Shown: piece by piece, positions 25,210 through 35,175 of the stretch | Layout of the letters: each line of letters opens with the position of its first letter | Position numbering within the stretch: position 1 is the first letter of the stretch | Assembly (NCBI GenBank): GCA_035440755.1 | Contig: DAORND010000014.1 | Span: forward strand, 1-45,321 | Reading direction: 5' to 3' | DNA: 45,321 bases | Source of the DNA: Aquimonas sp002352135 | Lineage (GTDB): Bacteria > Pseudomonadota > Gammaproteobacteria > Xanthomonadales > Xanthomonadaceae | The notes under the pieces: model-generated | Told to the model about the DNA's origin: nothing | The model's database searches: none | Seen by the model: only the letters and a program-made list of their open reading frames with translations | Program-made: the position numbers and the translations under genes

Positions 25210-25995
25210 ATGCCTTCATCCACCCTTCAACCCCGCGTCGCGCTGATCAGTGGTTGTGGCAGCGCCGAGGGCATTGGCTTTGCCATCGCGCGACGCCTAG
25301 GGCGCGCAGGTTGTCGGCTGCTGATCACCGCGAGCAGTGCGCGGGTGCATGACCGCGTCGGCGAGTTGCGCGACTTGGGCTTTGACGCGCTGGGCGCCAC
25401 GGCGGATTTGACCGACGAGATGCAGGTGCAGGCCTTGTTTGCCTGGGCCAACGCGCAATGGGGCCGCGTGGATGTGCTGGTCAACAATGCGGGGATGGCG
25501 ATGCAGGGCAGCCCCGAGCCGTTTGTCGAACTGGCCGACATGGACTTCACCACGTGGCAGCAGTCGATTGCGCGCAATCTGCATACCGCCTTTCTGCTGA
25601 CCCGCGCGGTGCTGCCGGGCATGCGTGAACGTGGCTTCGGGCGCATCGTGCAGATCAGTTCAACCACCGGCACGCGCGGCAGCAATCGCGGCGAGGCCGG
25701 TTACAGCGCAGCCAAGGCGGCAATGCTCGGCATGAACATGAGCCTGGCGCTGGAAGTTGCCACACAGGGAATCACCGTCAACAGTGTGGCGCCGGGCTGG
25801 ATTGCGACGGGCTCCAGCACGCCCGAGGAGCACGAGGCGGCGCGCTACACACCCATGCAGCGCGCAGGGCGGCCCGATGAAGTCGCCGCTGCGGTCGCCT
25901 TTCTCACGTCGGATGAAGCCAGCTATATCACCGGCGAGGTTCTGGTCGTCGACGGGGGCAACTGCCTGATCGAGAACAAGGCGCCGGCGCACTGA
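25210..25995 (+). CDS. SDR family oxidoreductase (FabG-like)
   Basis: A 261-residue short-chain dehydrogenase with SGCGSAEGIG at the cofactor site, NNAGMA, a catalytic serine in ISSTTG and YSAAK with tyrosine and lysine. The C-terminal YITGEVLVVDGGNCL is typical of the 3-oxoacyl-reductase-like branch. It is divergent from the aminotransferase gene and probably belongs to the same pathway. The start is fixed by GGAG five bases before the ATG, within the hairpin noted upstream. It differs clearly from the SDR at 21337-22107, so the two probably have separate substrates. Confidence 0.88.
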   Translation: MPSSTLQPRVALISGCGSAEGIGFAIARRLGRAGCRLLITASSARVHDRVGELRDLGFDALGATADLTDEMQVQALFAWANAQWGRVDVLVNNAGMAMQGSPEPFVELADMDFTTWQQSIARNLHTAFLLTRAVLPGMRERGFGRIVQISSTTGTRGSNRGEAGYSAAKAAMLGMNMSLALEVATQGITVNSVAPGWIATGSSTPEEHEAARYTPMQRAGRPDEVAAAVAFLTSDEASYITGEVLVVDGGNCLIENKAPAH

Positions 25996-26015
25996 CTATC
26001 CAGAGCACATAGAAC

Positions 26016-26037
26016 ACCGGCGCCACAGCGCGCCGGT
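26016..26037 (+). terminator. Hairpin between SDR and TauE genes, possible terminator
   Basis: ACCGGCGC and GCGCCGGT form an eight-pair stem with a six-base loop, 20 bases after the SDR stop. A short TTTT follows seven bases later at 26045. It could end or weaken transcription before the transporter gene. Confidence 0.4.
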
Positions 26038-26098
26038 CTGCTGGATTTTCTGCGTCCGAGCTGGCATAGATGGCGCCCCTGTCTCTCGCGCCTTTTCG

Positions 26099-26848
26099 AT
26101 GGACCTGAGTAACGAGTTCTATGTGTTCGTTGCGGTGGGTCTGCTTGCCCAGTTGGTCGACGGTGCGCTCGGGATGGCCTTTGGATTGCTGTCATCCAGC
26201 ATTCTGGCAACCACCGGACTACCGCCCGCCATCGTCAGTGCCAGCGTGCATGCGGCGGAAATGGTCACGACTGGCGTTTCCGGCGCTTCCCACCTGGCGA
26301 TGCACAACGTTGATCGCCGCTTGTTTCTGCGTCTGGCCATTCCCGGTGTGGTCGGCGGGGTGCTCGGCGCTTATGTGCTGACCTCGCTTCCCGGCGAACT
26401 GGTTCGCCCCGTGGTGTCGTTGTACCTGTTGGCGCTTGGCGGGCTGATCCTGTGGCGTGCTGCGCGCCAGCGCTCGCGTCAATTCCCGTCCGAGCGGGTA
26501 CCAGCCCTCGGCTTCGTTTCGGGCGTCCTGGATGCGATAGGCGGCGGCGGTTGGGGACCGCTGGCAACCTCGACGTTGCTCGCTGGAGGCGGCGAGGTTC
26601 GCCAGACGATCGGCAGCGTGAATGCTGCCGAGTTCGTGGTGACGGTGGCCATCTCGATCAGCTTTTTCGGCACGATCGGCACGGAGCATCTCGACATCGT
26701 GCTCGGCCTGATGCTCGGCGGTGTGCTCGCCTCGCCGTTGGCTGCCGTCCTGGTGAAACGTGCCCCCGAACGCTGGGTGCTGGTCGCGGTTGGCCTGCTG
26801 GTATCGGGCATCAGCGCTTGGCAACTCGCCCGCTGGTGGCTGGTCTGA
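26099..26848 (+). CDS. TauE/SafE family membrane transporter
   Basis: A 249-residue protein with about eight hydrophobic segments in two related halves, the pattern of the TauE/SafE (DUF81) family. The N-terminal half has AQLVDGALGMAFG and the second half FVSGVLDAIGGGGWGP, matching internal-repeat motifs of the family. Members export sulfite, sulfoacetate or other small organic anions; the substrate here is not known. It is 103 bases downstream of the SDR with a hairpin between. A role in exporting a product of the neighbouring pathway is possible but unproven. The last residues are hydrophobic and the protein appears complete. Confidence 0.85.
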   Translation: MDLSNEFYVFVAVGLLAQLVDGALGMAFGLLSSSILATTGLPPAIVSASVHAAEMVTTGVSGASHLAMHNVDRRLFLRLAIPGVVGGVLGAYVLTSLPGELVRPVVSLYLLALGGLILWRAARQRSRQFPSERVPALGFVSGVLDAIGGGGWGPLATSTLLAGGGEVRQTIGSVNAAEFVVTVAISISFFGTIGTEHLDIVLGLMLGGVLASPLAAVLVKRAPERWVLVAVGLLVSGISAWQLARWWLV

Positions 26849-27252
26849 TTGGGGATTTTGTCGAGCGGCGTCGCACTTGCCGGTGATAGGAAACTGCGGC
26901 CCTTGCCCTCACGAGCCCGCAGTAGCAAACTGCGACACCTGACGCGCAACGTCACCTTTGTTCACGTCACGCCCACATCAGCGAAAGCTGATCGATTTCA
27001 GAGCTATCGGTACCCGGAGTCCGGTGTCCTGGATTCCCCCCTGTTCCATTCCACCGCCGGGTGCCGACCTCTCTGTGGAGCCTGAGGCTCCACGCCGACC
27101 GCACTGTCGGCGAGCTGCTTCCCTCACGCGCACCGACCGGCCCCTGTTCCAATTTCCGGTCAGCGCAAGCGCCTGTCGCGCAAGGTGCGTAAACTTTTCA
27201 GCACATTTCGTGCCATTGTCGGTTGCCCCTGTGCGCCCGCTGAGAGTCTGTG
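26849..27252. other. 404-base non-coding stretch with several hairpins
   Basis: No convincing gene is present between tauE and mnmG. Structures seen are ATCAGC-GAAA-GCTGAT at 26977-26992 (a perfect stem with a GNRA loop), and two back-to-back hairpins at 27075-27093 (GTGGAGCC/GGCTCCAC, loop TGA) and 27094-27111 (GCCGAC/GTCGGC, loop six bases). None is followed by a T-run. The mnmG promoter probably lies in the last 100 bases, but I cannot pick clear -35 and -10 boxes. Confidence 0.5.
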
Positions 27253-29139
<1,887 letters not shown>

Positions 29140-29146
29140 TGCGCGT

Positions 29147-29225
29147 GGGCACGCAGTGCCCCACCCCTCAATCTGAGTCCAGTCCAGCCCAGACCACACG
29201 GCCATGACCAATGGCCCTTGGTCAT
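29147..29225 (+). other. Two hairpins between mnmG and the M3 peptidase gene
   Basis: GGGCAC/GTGCCC at 29147-29161 lies seven bases after the mnmG stop, and ATGACCAA/TTGGTCAT at 29204-29225 has an eight-pair stem with a six-base loop. Neither has a U-tract, so they are weak terminator candidates; the second could also be an operator for the following gene. Confidence 0.3.
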
Positions 29226-29273
29226 TTGATCGGAGAAGCCGCACGGTCGTGGCTCTGGCCCAAGGAGCACACC

Positions 29274-31405
29274 ATGCGTCGTTCGTTTTCTTTCGCCGTC
29301 ATCGCGCTGACGCTTTGCCTCGCGCTTCCCGGTCTGCACGCCAGTGAGAACACGCCAACGGCGTCTCCGTTGAGCCTGCCTATCTCCGGCAACCCCTTGC
29401 TTCAGGTCTGGGATGCACCCTTCGGCGCGCCGCCCTTCGATCAGATCGACGCGATGCATTTTGAACCGGCGCTGGAAGAAGCCATGCGACGGCAACAAGC
29501 AGACTTGCAACGCATTCGCGAGCTGACCGACAAACCGACTTTTTCCAACACCATTGAAGCGCTTGAACGCGCTGGCGCGGATTTGCGTCGTATCGCGCCG
29601 GTTTTCATGAACCTCTACAGCGCGAATTCCACACCGGAGCTACAGAAGCTCGGCGGAACGTTGCTGCCCAGGCTGATGAGCAATCAGGCGGCGCTGTTTG
29701 TCGACAGCCGCCTGTTTTCCCGCGTAAAGCCGATCTATCTGCAGCGCGACATGCTTGGCCTGAATGACGAGCAAAAGCGCGTGGTCGAGCGCTACTACAC
29801 GCAGTTCGTACGCGGAGGCGCCGCGCTGGAGGGCGAGGACCGCGCACGTTTCAAGTCCAACCTGGATCAACTGGCGCAGTTGGCGGTGCAGTTCAACCAG
29901 AACCTGCTCAGCGAAACCAACCGGTACCTCTTGTTGATCGCGGATGCCGAAGAACTGGCTGGATTGCCCGAGGATGTCGTTGCCGCCGCCGCAGCGACCG
30001 CCACGGCGCGCGGCAAGGACGGTCAATGGGCTTTTACCCTGCAAACACCGAGTCGTGTTCCGTTCCTTACGTATGCGCGCAATCGCTCGCTACGAGAAAC
30101 CTTGTTCAAGGCTTACATCGCCCGCGGCAACAACGGCAACAATGCCGATAACAACGCCATCATCCGCGAGACCGTCCGTCTGCGTGCCGAGAACGCCCAG
30201 TTGTTGGGTCATGCCACCTTTGCCCACTTCACGCTGACCGAGAACATGGCCAAGACGCCGGACAACGTCGGCGATCTGCTGATGAAACTCTGGATACCCG
30301 CACTCGATAACGCCAAACGCGAACGCGACGCCCTGCAGCAGGTCGCCGACGCCGAGGGTGACACGCTGCAAATCGCCGCATGGGACTGGTGGTACTACAG
30401 CGAGAAGCTGCGCCAGCAGCGCTATGCGATCGACGAGTCGGCACTGAAGGCCTACTTTCCGATGCCCGCCGTGCGCGCCGGCGCATTTGACGTCGCCAAC
30501 CGCCTATGGGGTTTGAGCTTCAGTCCGCGCAAAGACATTCCTGTGTACCACCCGGATGTCGAAGTCTTCGAGGTCCGCACTGCCGATGGCAATCACCTTG
30601 GACTGCTCTATACCGACTATTACGTGCGCGATAGCAAGCGTCCCGGCGCCTGGGCCAGCCCGTATCGTTTACAAAGCGCACTGGACGGCCCAAGCACGCC
30701 CATCATCGTCAATGTCTGCAACTTCGCGCGTCCGAATGGCGAAACGCCCTCGCTGCTCAGCTTCGACGAAGTAACCACCCTGTTCCACGAGTTTGGCCAC
30801 GCCCTGCACGGACTGATGTCCAATGTCACTTACCCCAGCGTCGGCGGCACTCAGGTGCCACGCGATTTCGTGGAGTTCCCATCCCAGGTCATGGAGAACT
30901 GGGCAGCGCAGCGCGAAGTGCTGCAGCGCTTCGCACGCCACTATCAGACGGGCGAGGCGATCAGCAGCGAGTGGCTGGACAAGCTCGACGCGGCGGCGCG
31001 CTTCAACCAGGGATTTGCCGCTACCGAGTATCTGGCCGCCGCCCTGCTGGACATGCGTTACCACACCCTCAGTGAACCTGGCGATCTGGATCCTCAAGCC
31101 TTCGAAAAGAACACCCTGCGCGAGCTCGGCCTGATCGACGAGATCGCCCCGCGCTACACCTCGACCAATTTCGGTCATGTCTTCGGTGGCGGCTATGCCT
31201 CGGGCTACTACGCCTACATCTGGGCCGAGGTACTTGATGCCGACGGCTTCGACGCCTTCCGCCAGACCGGCCTGTTTGACCAAGCCACGGCGACCAAGCT
31301 ACGCGACGAGATCTTTTCGCGAGGCGGCAGCGTCGATCCGATGACCGCCTATCGACGTTTTCGCGGTGGCGAACCCAGTGTCGATGCGCTTCTGGAAAAG
31401 CGTGG
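29274..31405 (+). CDS. Exported M3 family peptidyl-dipeptidase (Dcp-like), 3' end in gap
   Basis: About 710 residues are visible of an M3 zinc metallopeptidase like Dcp or oligopeptidase A. The zinc site is HEFGH beginning at residue 505, with the third glutamate ligand in the following FVEFPSQVMENW segment. It starts with a signal peptide (MRRSFSFAVIALTLCLALPGLHA), so it acts outside the cytoplasm and probably trims peptides in the periplasm. The frame ends in PSVDALLEKRG, where Dcp proteins normally stop only a few residues later, so very little is lost. The start at 29274 has a strong AAGGAG; an upstream in-frame start at 29211 is not needed. Confidence 0.92.
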
Positions 31406-31505
31406 NNNNNNNNNNNNNNNNNNNNNNNNNNNNNNNNNNNNNNNNNNNNNNNNNNNNNNNNNNNNNNNNNNNNNNNNNNNNNNNNNNNNNNNNNNNNNNN
31501 NNNNN
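31406..31505. other. Assembly gap of 100 N
   Basis: Exactly 100 undetermined bases between the 3' ends of two convergent genes. The peptidase needs only a few more codons, but the Lrp-like gene lacks about 75 residues, which would need more than 200 bases. The length is probably nominal. Confidence 0.95.
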
Positions 31506-31738
31506 TGACGCAGGCGCAGACGCACGAAGGCGCTCAGGGACAAGCCCATTGCGGTGCGGTTGAGCTGCGCGCGGTAGCCAGCGATGACGCCGCGCGATTC
31601 CAGACGCTGCACGCGTCGCAGGCAGGCCGAGGCCGACAGATTCACCCGTTCGGCCAGCTCGGCATTGCTGATGCGACCATCGTTTTGCAATTCGGCAAGG
31701 ATGCGCAGATCCAGGCGATCCAGCTCCATTTCGGACAT
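31506..31738 (-). CDS. Lrp/AsnC family regulator, 3' end lost in gap
   Basis: The first 77 residues are seen and form the helix-turn-helix domain of an Lrp/AsnC regulator: LDRLDLRILAELQNDGRISN, AELAERVNLSASACLRRVQRL, ESRGVIAGYRAQLNRTAMG. The C-terminal ligand-binding (RAM) domain lies in the run of N. It is divergent from phenylalanine hydroxylase and probably controls that gene in response to an aromatic amino acid, by analogy with PhhR-like local control, although PhhR is a different family. The start at 31738 or the in-frame ATG at 31729 are both possible. Confidence 0.85.
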
Positions 31739-31766
31739 TCTGCGGCCTGCTAGCAATTTGACGCTC

Positions 31767-31819
31767 GAATGTTGCGTCATTTCAGCAAAACAAAACAACA
31801 ATCGAAGAACATTGCGCCA
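31767..31819. promoter_or_regulatory. Direct repeats in the lrp-phhA intergenic region
   Basis: Two 13-base copies, GAATGTTGCGTCA at 31767 and GAACATTGCGCCA at 31807, match at 10 positions and begin 40 bases apart, about four helical turns. Between them is an A-rich tract. Lrp-type proteins bind phased sites around bendable DNA, so these are candidate sites for the adjacent regulator. Promoter boxes are not clear. Confidence 0.35.
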
Positions 31820-31861
31820 AACCATCGCTAGTCTGGAGCGACTCCACCCGCAGGTGACGCC

Positions 31862-32746
31862 ATGAACGCCCAACGCATCGAACACGCCATGACCGACAAG
31901 GGCTATGTGCCGCTGTATGCCACCGGCACCGTGCCTCAACCGTGGGAAACCTACAGTGCCAGCGATCATGCTGTCTGGCAGACCTTGTTCACACGCCAAC
32001 GCGGGCTGCTGGTCGGGCGCGCCTGCGAGGCCTTTCTGCACGCGCAGGACACGATGGGCATGGGCGCGGAAGTCATTCCGCGTTTTGATGCGCTGAGTGA
32101 GCAACTTCGCCGCACCACCGGCTGGGAACTGGTCGGCGTGGAAGGCCTGTTGCCGGAATTGGATTTCTTCCAGCACTTGGCGGCGCGACGCTTTCCGGTG
32201 ACTTGGTGGATACGCCGCCCGGAACAGATCGACTACATCGCCGAGCCCGATCTCTTCCACGATCTGTTCGGCCATGTCCCCCTGTTGATGAATCCGGTCT
32301 TCGCCGACTACATGCAGGCCTACGGTGCCGGAGGCGTGCGCGCGCATGGACTGGGCAGCGAAGCCCTGACCAATTTGACCCGGCTGTACTGGTACACCGT
32401 CGAGTTCGGTCTGATCCGCGAGCACGGCGATCTGCGCATCTACGGCGCAGGCATTCTCAGCTCGTCCGGTGAGTCACGTCATTGTCTGGAAAGTGCGGCA
32501 CCAAACCGCATCGGCTTCGACCTGACCCGCCTGATGCGCACCCGCTACCGCATCGACAGCTATCAAAAGACCTACTTCGTCATCGACGACTTCGAACAGC
32601 TCTTCAACGCCACCCAGCAAGACTTCGCCCCGATCTATCAGACCTTGCAGCAAGCGGAAGCCATCCCCGCTGGCCATGTGCTGGAAAGTGACCAGGTGAT
32701 TCAGCGCGGTAGCGGTGAGGGTTGGGTCATGGATGGGGATGTGTGA
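31862..32746 (+). CDS. phhA: Phenylalanine 4-monooxygenase
   Basis: A 294-residue monomeric aromatic amino acid hydroxylase that turns phenylalanine into tyrosine with tetrahydropterin and oxygen. The iron ligands are visible as histidines 133 and 138 in DLFHDLFGHVPLL and glutamate 181 in YWYTVEFGLI. The N-terminal part has the ETYSASDHAVWQTLF segment common in bacterial PhhA. There is no regulatory ACT domain, as expected for bacteria. It is divergent from the Lrp/AsnC regulator. The partner phhB (pterin dehydratase) is not seen here. Confidence 0.95.
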   Translation: MNAQRIEHAMTDKGYVPLYATGTVPQPWETYSASDHAVWQTLFTRQRGLLVGRACEAFLHAQDTMGMGAEVIPRFDALSEQLRRTTGWELVGVEGLLPELDFFQHLAARRFPVTWWIRRPEQIDYIAEPDLFHDLFGHVPLLMNPVFADYMQAYGAGGVRAHGLGSEALTNLTRLYWYTVEFGLIREHGDLRIYGAGILSSSGESRHCLESAAPNRIGFDLTRLMRTRYRIDSYQKTYFVIDDFEQLFNATQQDFAPIYQTLQQAEAIPAGHVLESDQVIQRGSGEGWVMDGDV

Positions 32747-32808
32747 CGAAGCGCGGCGCCTGAAACACTTGGCTGACCAAGCCGTCGATCGGCGAGCGCA
32801 GCCTTGCT

Positions 32809-34164
32809 TCAATCCACAACAACTGGCCGCGCATCGCTGGCGTCCGCGCCGGGTTCGTTTTCGTCACGCAGCACGCGACCGATGATTTCGAGTGTGCGCT
32901 CGACCGCACCGCGTTCGCGGGCTACGGTGCGGCAGCCGGCTTCGCCCATCTGCTCGCGGCGCAGGGTGTCGCCCAGCAGCAGTTGCAGGACATCGGCCAA
33001 GTGCTCGGAGTCGCGGATGCGCTCGGCCGCGCCGCGATCCAGCAGCAGGTCGGTGACTTCTTCAAAATTGAAGGTGTGCGGACCAACGATCACCGGCACG
33101 CCCAGTGCGGCGGGCTCCAACACGTTGTGTCCACCGATGGGCTCCAGCGAGCCGGCCACAAACGCGATGTCTGCGGCGGCAATGAAGCGCACCAATTCGC
33201 CAAGCGTGTCGATGACAAAACACTGGGTGTCTTCATCGGCATGACCGTCCTCACTACGCGTGCGGGTGGCGAAACCAAAACTGCGACACAGCGCCACCAT
33301 CGGCTTGAAACGCTCCGGGTGGCGGGGTGCCACCAGCAGCAGGGCGTCTGGGAAGCGATGCAACAGCCGCGAATGCGCTTCGATCACCGCCAGCTCTTCG
33401 CCTTCGTGGGTACTGGCTGCAATCCACACCGGTCGCCGTTCTCCCCACGCCTTGCGCCAGATCTGCGCCTGCGAAAAAAAGTCGGGATTGACCTGCATGT
33501 CGAACTTCAGATTGCCCACCACACGCAATCGCGCGGGTTGCGCGCCCAGTGCCAGCAAACGTTCAGCGTCCTGTGGCGACTGCGCCGCGACAAAGCGCGC
33601 ACTGCGAATGGCTTCGGCCGCCAAGGGACGGACCGGCCCGTAGCCACGCAAGGATTTGTCCGAGAGGCGCGCATTGGCGACCACCACCGGAATGCTCCGC
33701 GCGGCACACAGTCGAAACAGGTTCGGCCAGATCTCGGTTTCCATCACCACCGCAATGCGCGGCTGGATTTTGTCGAGGAATCGATTGATCGAGCGCGGCA
33801 GGTCGTAGGGCAGATAGACGTGGACGACCCGATCCTTCCAGAGTTGCCGTACCCGGTCAGAACCCGTGGGCGTGACGGTCGTGACCACAAAGGGGTGGTC
33901 CGGGTAACGCGCGCGCAGCGCCTCGATCAGCGGCGCCGCCGCGTTGACTTCGCCCACGGACACCGCGTGAATCCAGATGCTGTCCTTGATGTGCGGATCG
34001 TCAAACGCGCCGAAGCGCTCCATCCAGCGCGCGAAGTAGCCACGCATGCGCAGTCCACGCGCCGCCAGGCGATACAGAATCAATGGGGTGAGGACATACA
34101 TCACTGCCGTGTAGATGACATGCATCAGGCGCAGCAGTGCGCGGGGTGGCGAGGCGTTGGACAT
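32809..34164 (-). CDS. waaA: 3-deoxy-D-manno-octulosonic acid transferase
   Basis: A 451-residue GT30 glycosyltransferase that adds Kdo to lipid IVA at the inner membrane. It begins with a hydrophobic anchor (YTAVMYVLTPLILYRL) and shows IWIHAVSVGEVNAAAPLI, TTVTPTGSDRV, METEIWPNL, NARLSDKS, NLKFD, ASTHEGEE, APRHPERF and the donor-binding EPIGGHNVLEPAALGVPV. The start is either 34164 or 34125, neither with a good binding site; the longer form keeps RALLRL before the anchor. It is divergent from the lpxL-like acyltransferase, 99 bases apart, so lipid A assembly genes are paired. Confidence 0.95.
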   Translation of the reverse strand: MSNASPPRALLRLMHVIYTAVMYVLTPLILYRLAARGLRMRGYFARWMERFGAFDDPHIKDSIWIHAVSVGEVNAAAPLIEALRARYPDHPFVVTTVTPTGSDRVRQLWKDRVVHVYLPYDLPRSINRFLDKIQPRIAVVMETEIWPNLFRLCAARSIPVVVANARLSDKSLRGYGPVRPLAAEAIRSARFVAAQSPQDAERLLALGAQPARLRVVGNLKFDMQVNPDFFSQAQIWRKAWGERRPVWIAASTHEGEELAVIEAHSRLLHRFPDALLLVAPRHPERFKPMVALCRSFGFATRTRSEDGHADEDTQCFVIDTLGELVRFIAAADIAFVAGSLEPIGGHNVLEPAALGVPVIVGPHTFNFEEVTDLLLDRGAAERIRDSEHLADVLQLLLGDTLRREQMGEAGCRTVARERGAVERTLEIIGRVLRDENEPGADASDARPVVVD

Positions 34165-34263
34165 GCGGCAAAGGATACCGGAAGGGCAGCACCAAGCCTG
34201 CGAAAACCGGTCCCTCGAACGACGCCAGTCGGACGGCAAGTCCTGCTCCGTTACACTTCGACT

Positions 34264-35175
34264 ATGACCTCCCCCGCCACGTCGCCCCCTACGTTTCACT
34301 CACCAAGGCATTGGCCTGCCCGCCTTGGCGTCGCCCTGATGACGGCGATGGCGCGCCTTCCGTGGCCTTGGCAGCGGCATATCGGACGCGCCGTGGGCTG
34401 GATGCTGGCGTGGCTGGCAGGGCCACGACGCCGGGTTGCCAAGCGCAATATCGCGCTGTGCTTTCCGCAGATGAGCGCGGCACAACAAGCCGAATTGCTG
34501 CGCGAGAGTTTTGCTGACCTTGGCATCGGCCTGTTCGAGTTCTCGCGCGCCTGGTTCGGCGATGTCGATGCCTTGGCGGTCGATGTGCAAATCGAAGGGC
34601 TGCAGCATCTGCAAGCGCTGCAGGCCGCAAAGCGCGGCGTGCTGCTGGTCTCCGGCCACTTCACCACGCTCGAGGTCTGCGGTCGCCTTCTGACCCGGCA
34701 TGTGCCTGTCGCGGGCATGTATCGCGCCCACGCCGAACCCGCCTTCGAGGCTGCCGTGCTGCAGGGTCGCCTGAAATACGCCTGTGCGATGTTCAAGCGC
34801 GAAGAACTGCGTGGCGCGATTCGACACCTCAAGCAGGGCGGCGTGCTGTGGTATGCGCCGGATCAGGACATGCGCGGCAAGGAGGCGGTGTTTGTTCCGT
34901 TCTTCGACATTCCGGCTTCCACGATCACCGCCACGCACCAGCTCGCCCGCCTGTCCGGCGCGGCAGTGGTGCCGTTCTTTCATCGTCGCGAAGGTGGGCG
35001 CTACGTGCTGCGCATTGGCGCACCGTTGGAGAACTTCCCCAGCACCGATGTGGTCGCCGACACAGCGGCAGTCAGTCGTGAAATCGAAACCATGGTGCGC
35101 GAAGCACCCAGCCAGCACTTGTGGATCCACAAACGATTCAAGACCCGACCCGACGGCCAAGCACGGGTCTACTGA
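34264..35175 (+). CDS. Lipid A biosynthesis acyltransferase (LpxL/HtrB family)
   Basis: A 303-residue late acyltransferase that adds a secondary acyl chain to Kdo-lipid A from acyl-ACP. It shows the HX4E catalytic motif as SGHFTTLE with histidine 132 and glutamate 137, the substrate-binding RNIALCFP, YRAHAEPAFE, and WYAPDQDMRGKEAVFVPFFDIPA. A short N-terminal hydrophobic region suits membrane association. Whether it is LpxL or LpxM-like cannot be told from sequence alone. A large frame continues upstream through waaA but is an antisense artefact; the ATG at 34264 is the real start. Its stop overlaps the convergent sensor-kinase gene by seven bases. Confidence 0.92.
   Translation: MTSPATSPPTFHSPRHWPARLGVALMTAMARLPWPWQRHIGRAVGWMLAWLAGPRRRVAKRNIALCFPQMSAAQQAELLRESFADLGIGLFEFSRAWFGDVDALAVDVQIEGLQHLQALQAAKRGVLLVSGHFTTLEVCGRLLTRHVPVAGMYRAHAEPAFEAAVLQGRLKYACAMFKREELRGAIRHLKQGGVLWYAPDQDMRGKEAVFVPFFDIPASTITATHQLARLSGAAVVPFFHRREGGRYVLRIGAPLENFPSTDVVADTAAVSREIETMVREAPSQHLWIHKRFKTRPDGQARVY

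Noticed and set aside
21337..26848. Reading the island as a taurine-to-isethionate pathway
   Set aside because: The aminotransferase looks GSAM-like rather than like taurine-pyruvate aminotransferase, and a gamma-glutamyl ligase is not part of that route. Kept only as an analogy.
32983..34263. Long plus-strand frame through waaA continuing into the lpxL-like gene
   Set aside because: The part before 34264 is the mirror of waaA. Only the part from the ATG at 34264 has the acyltransferase domain.
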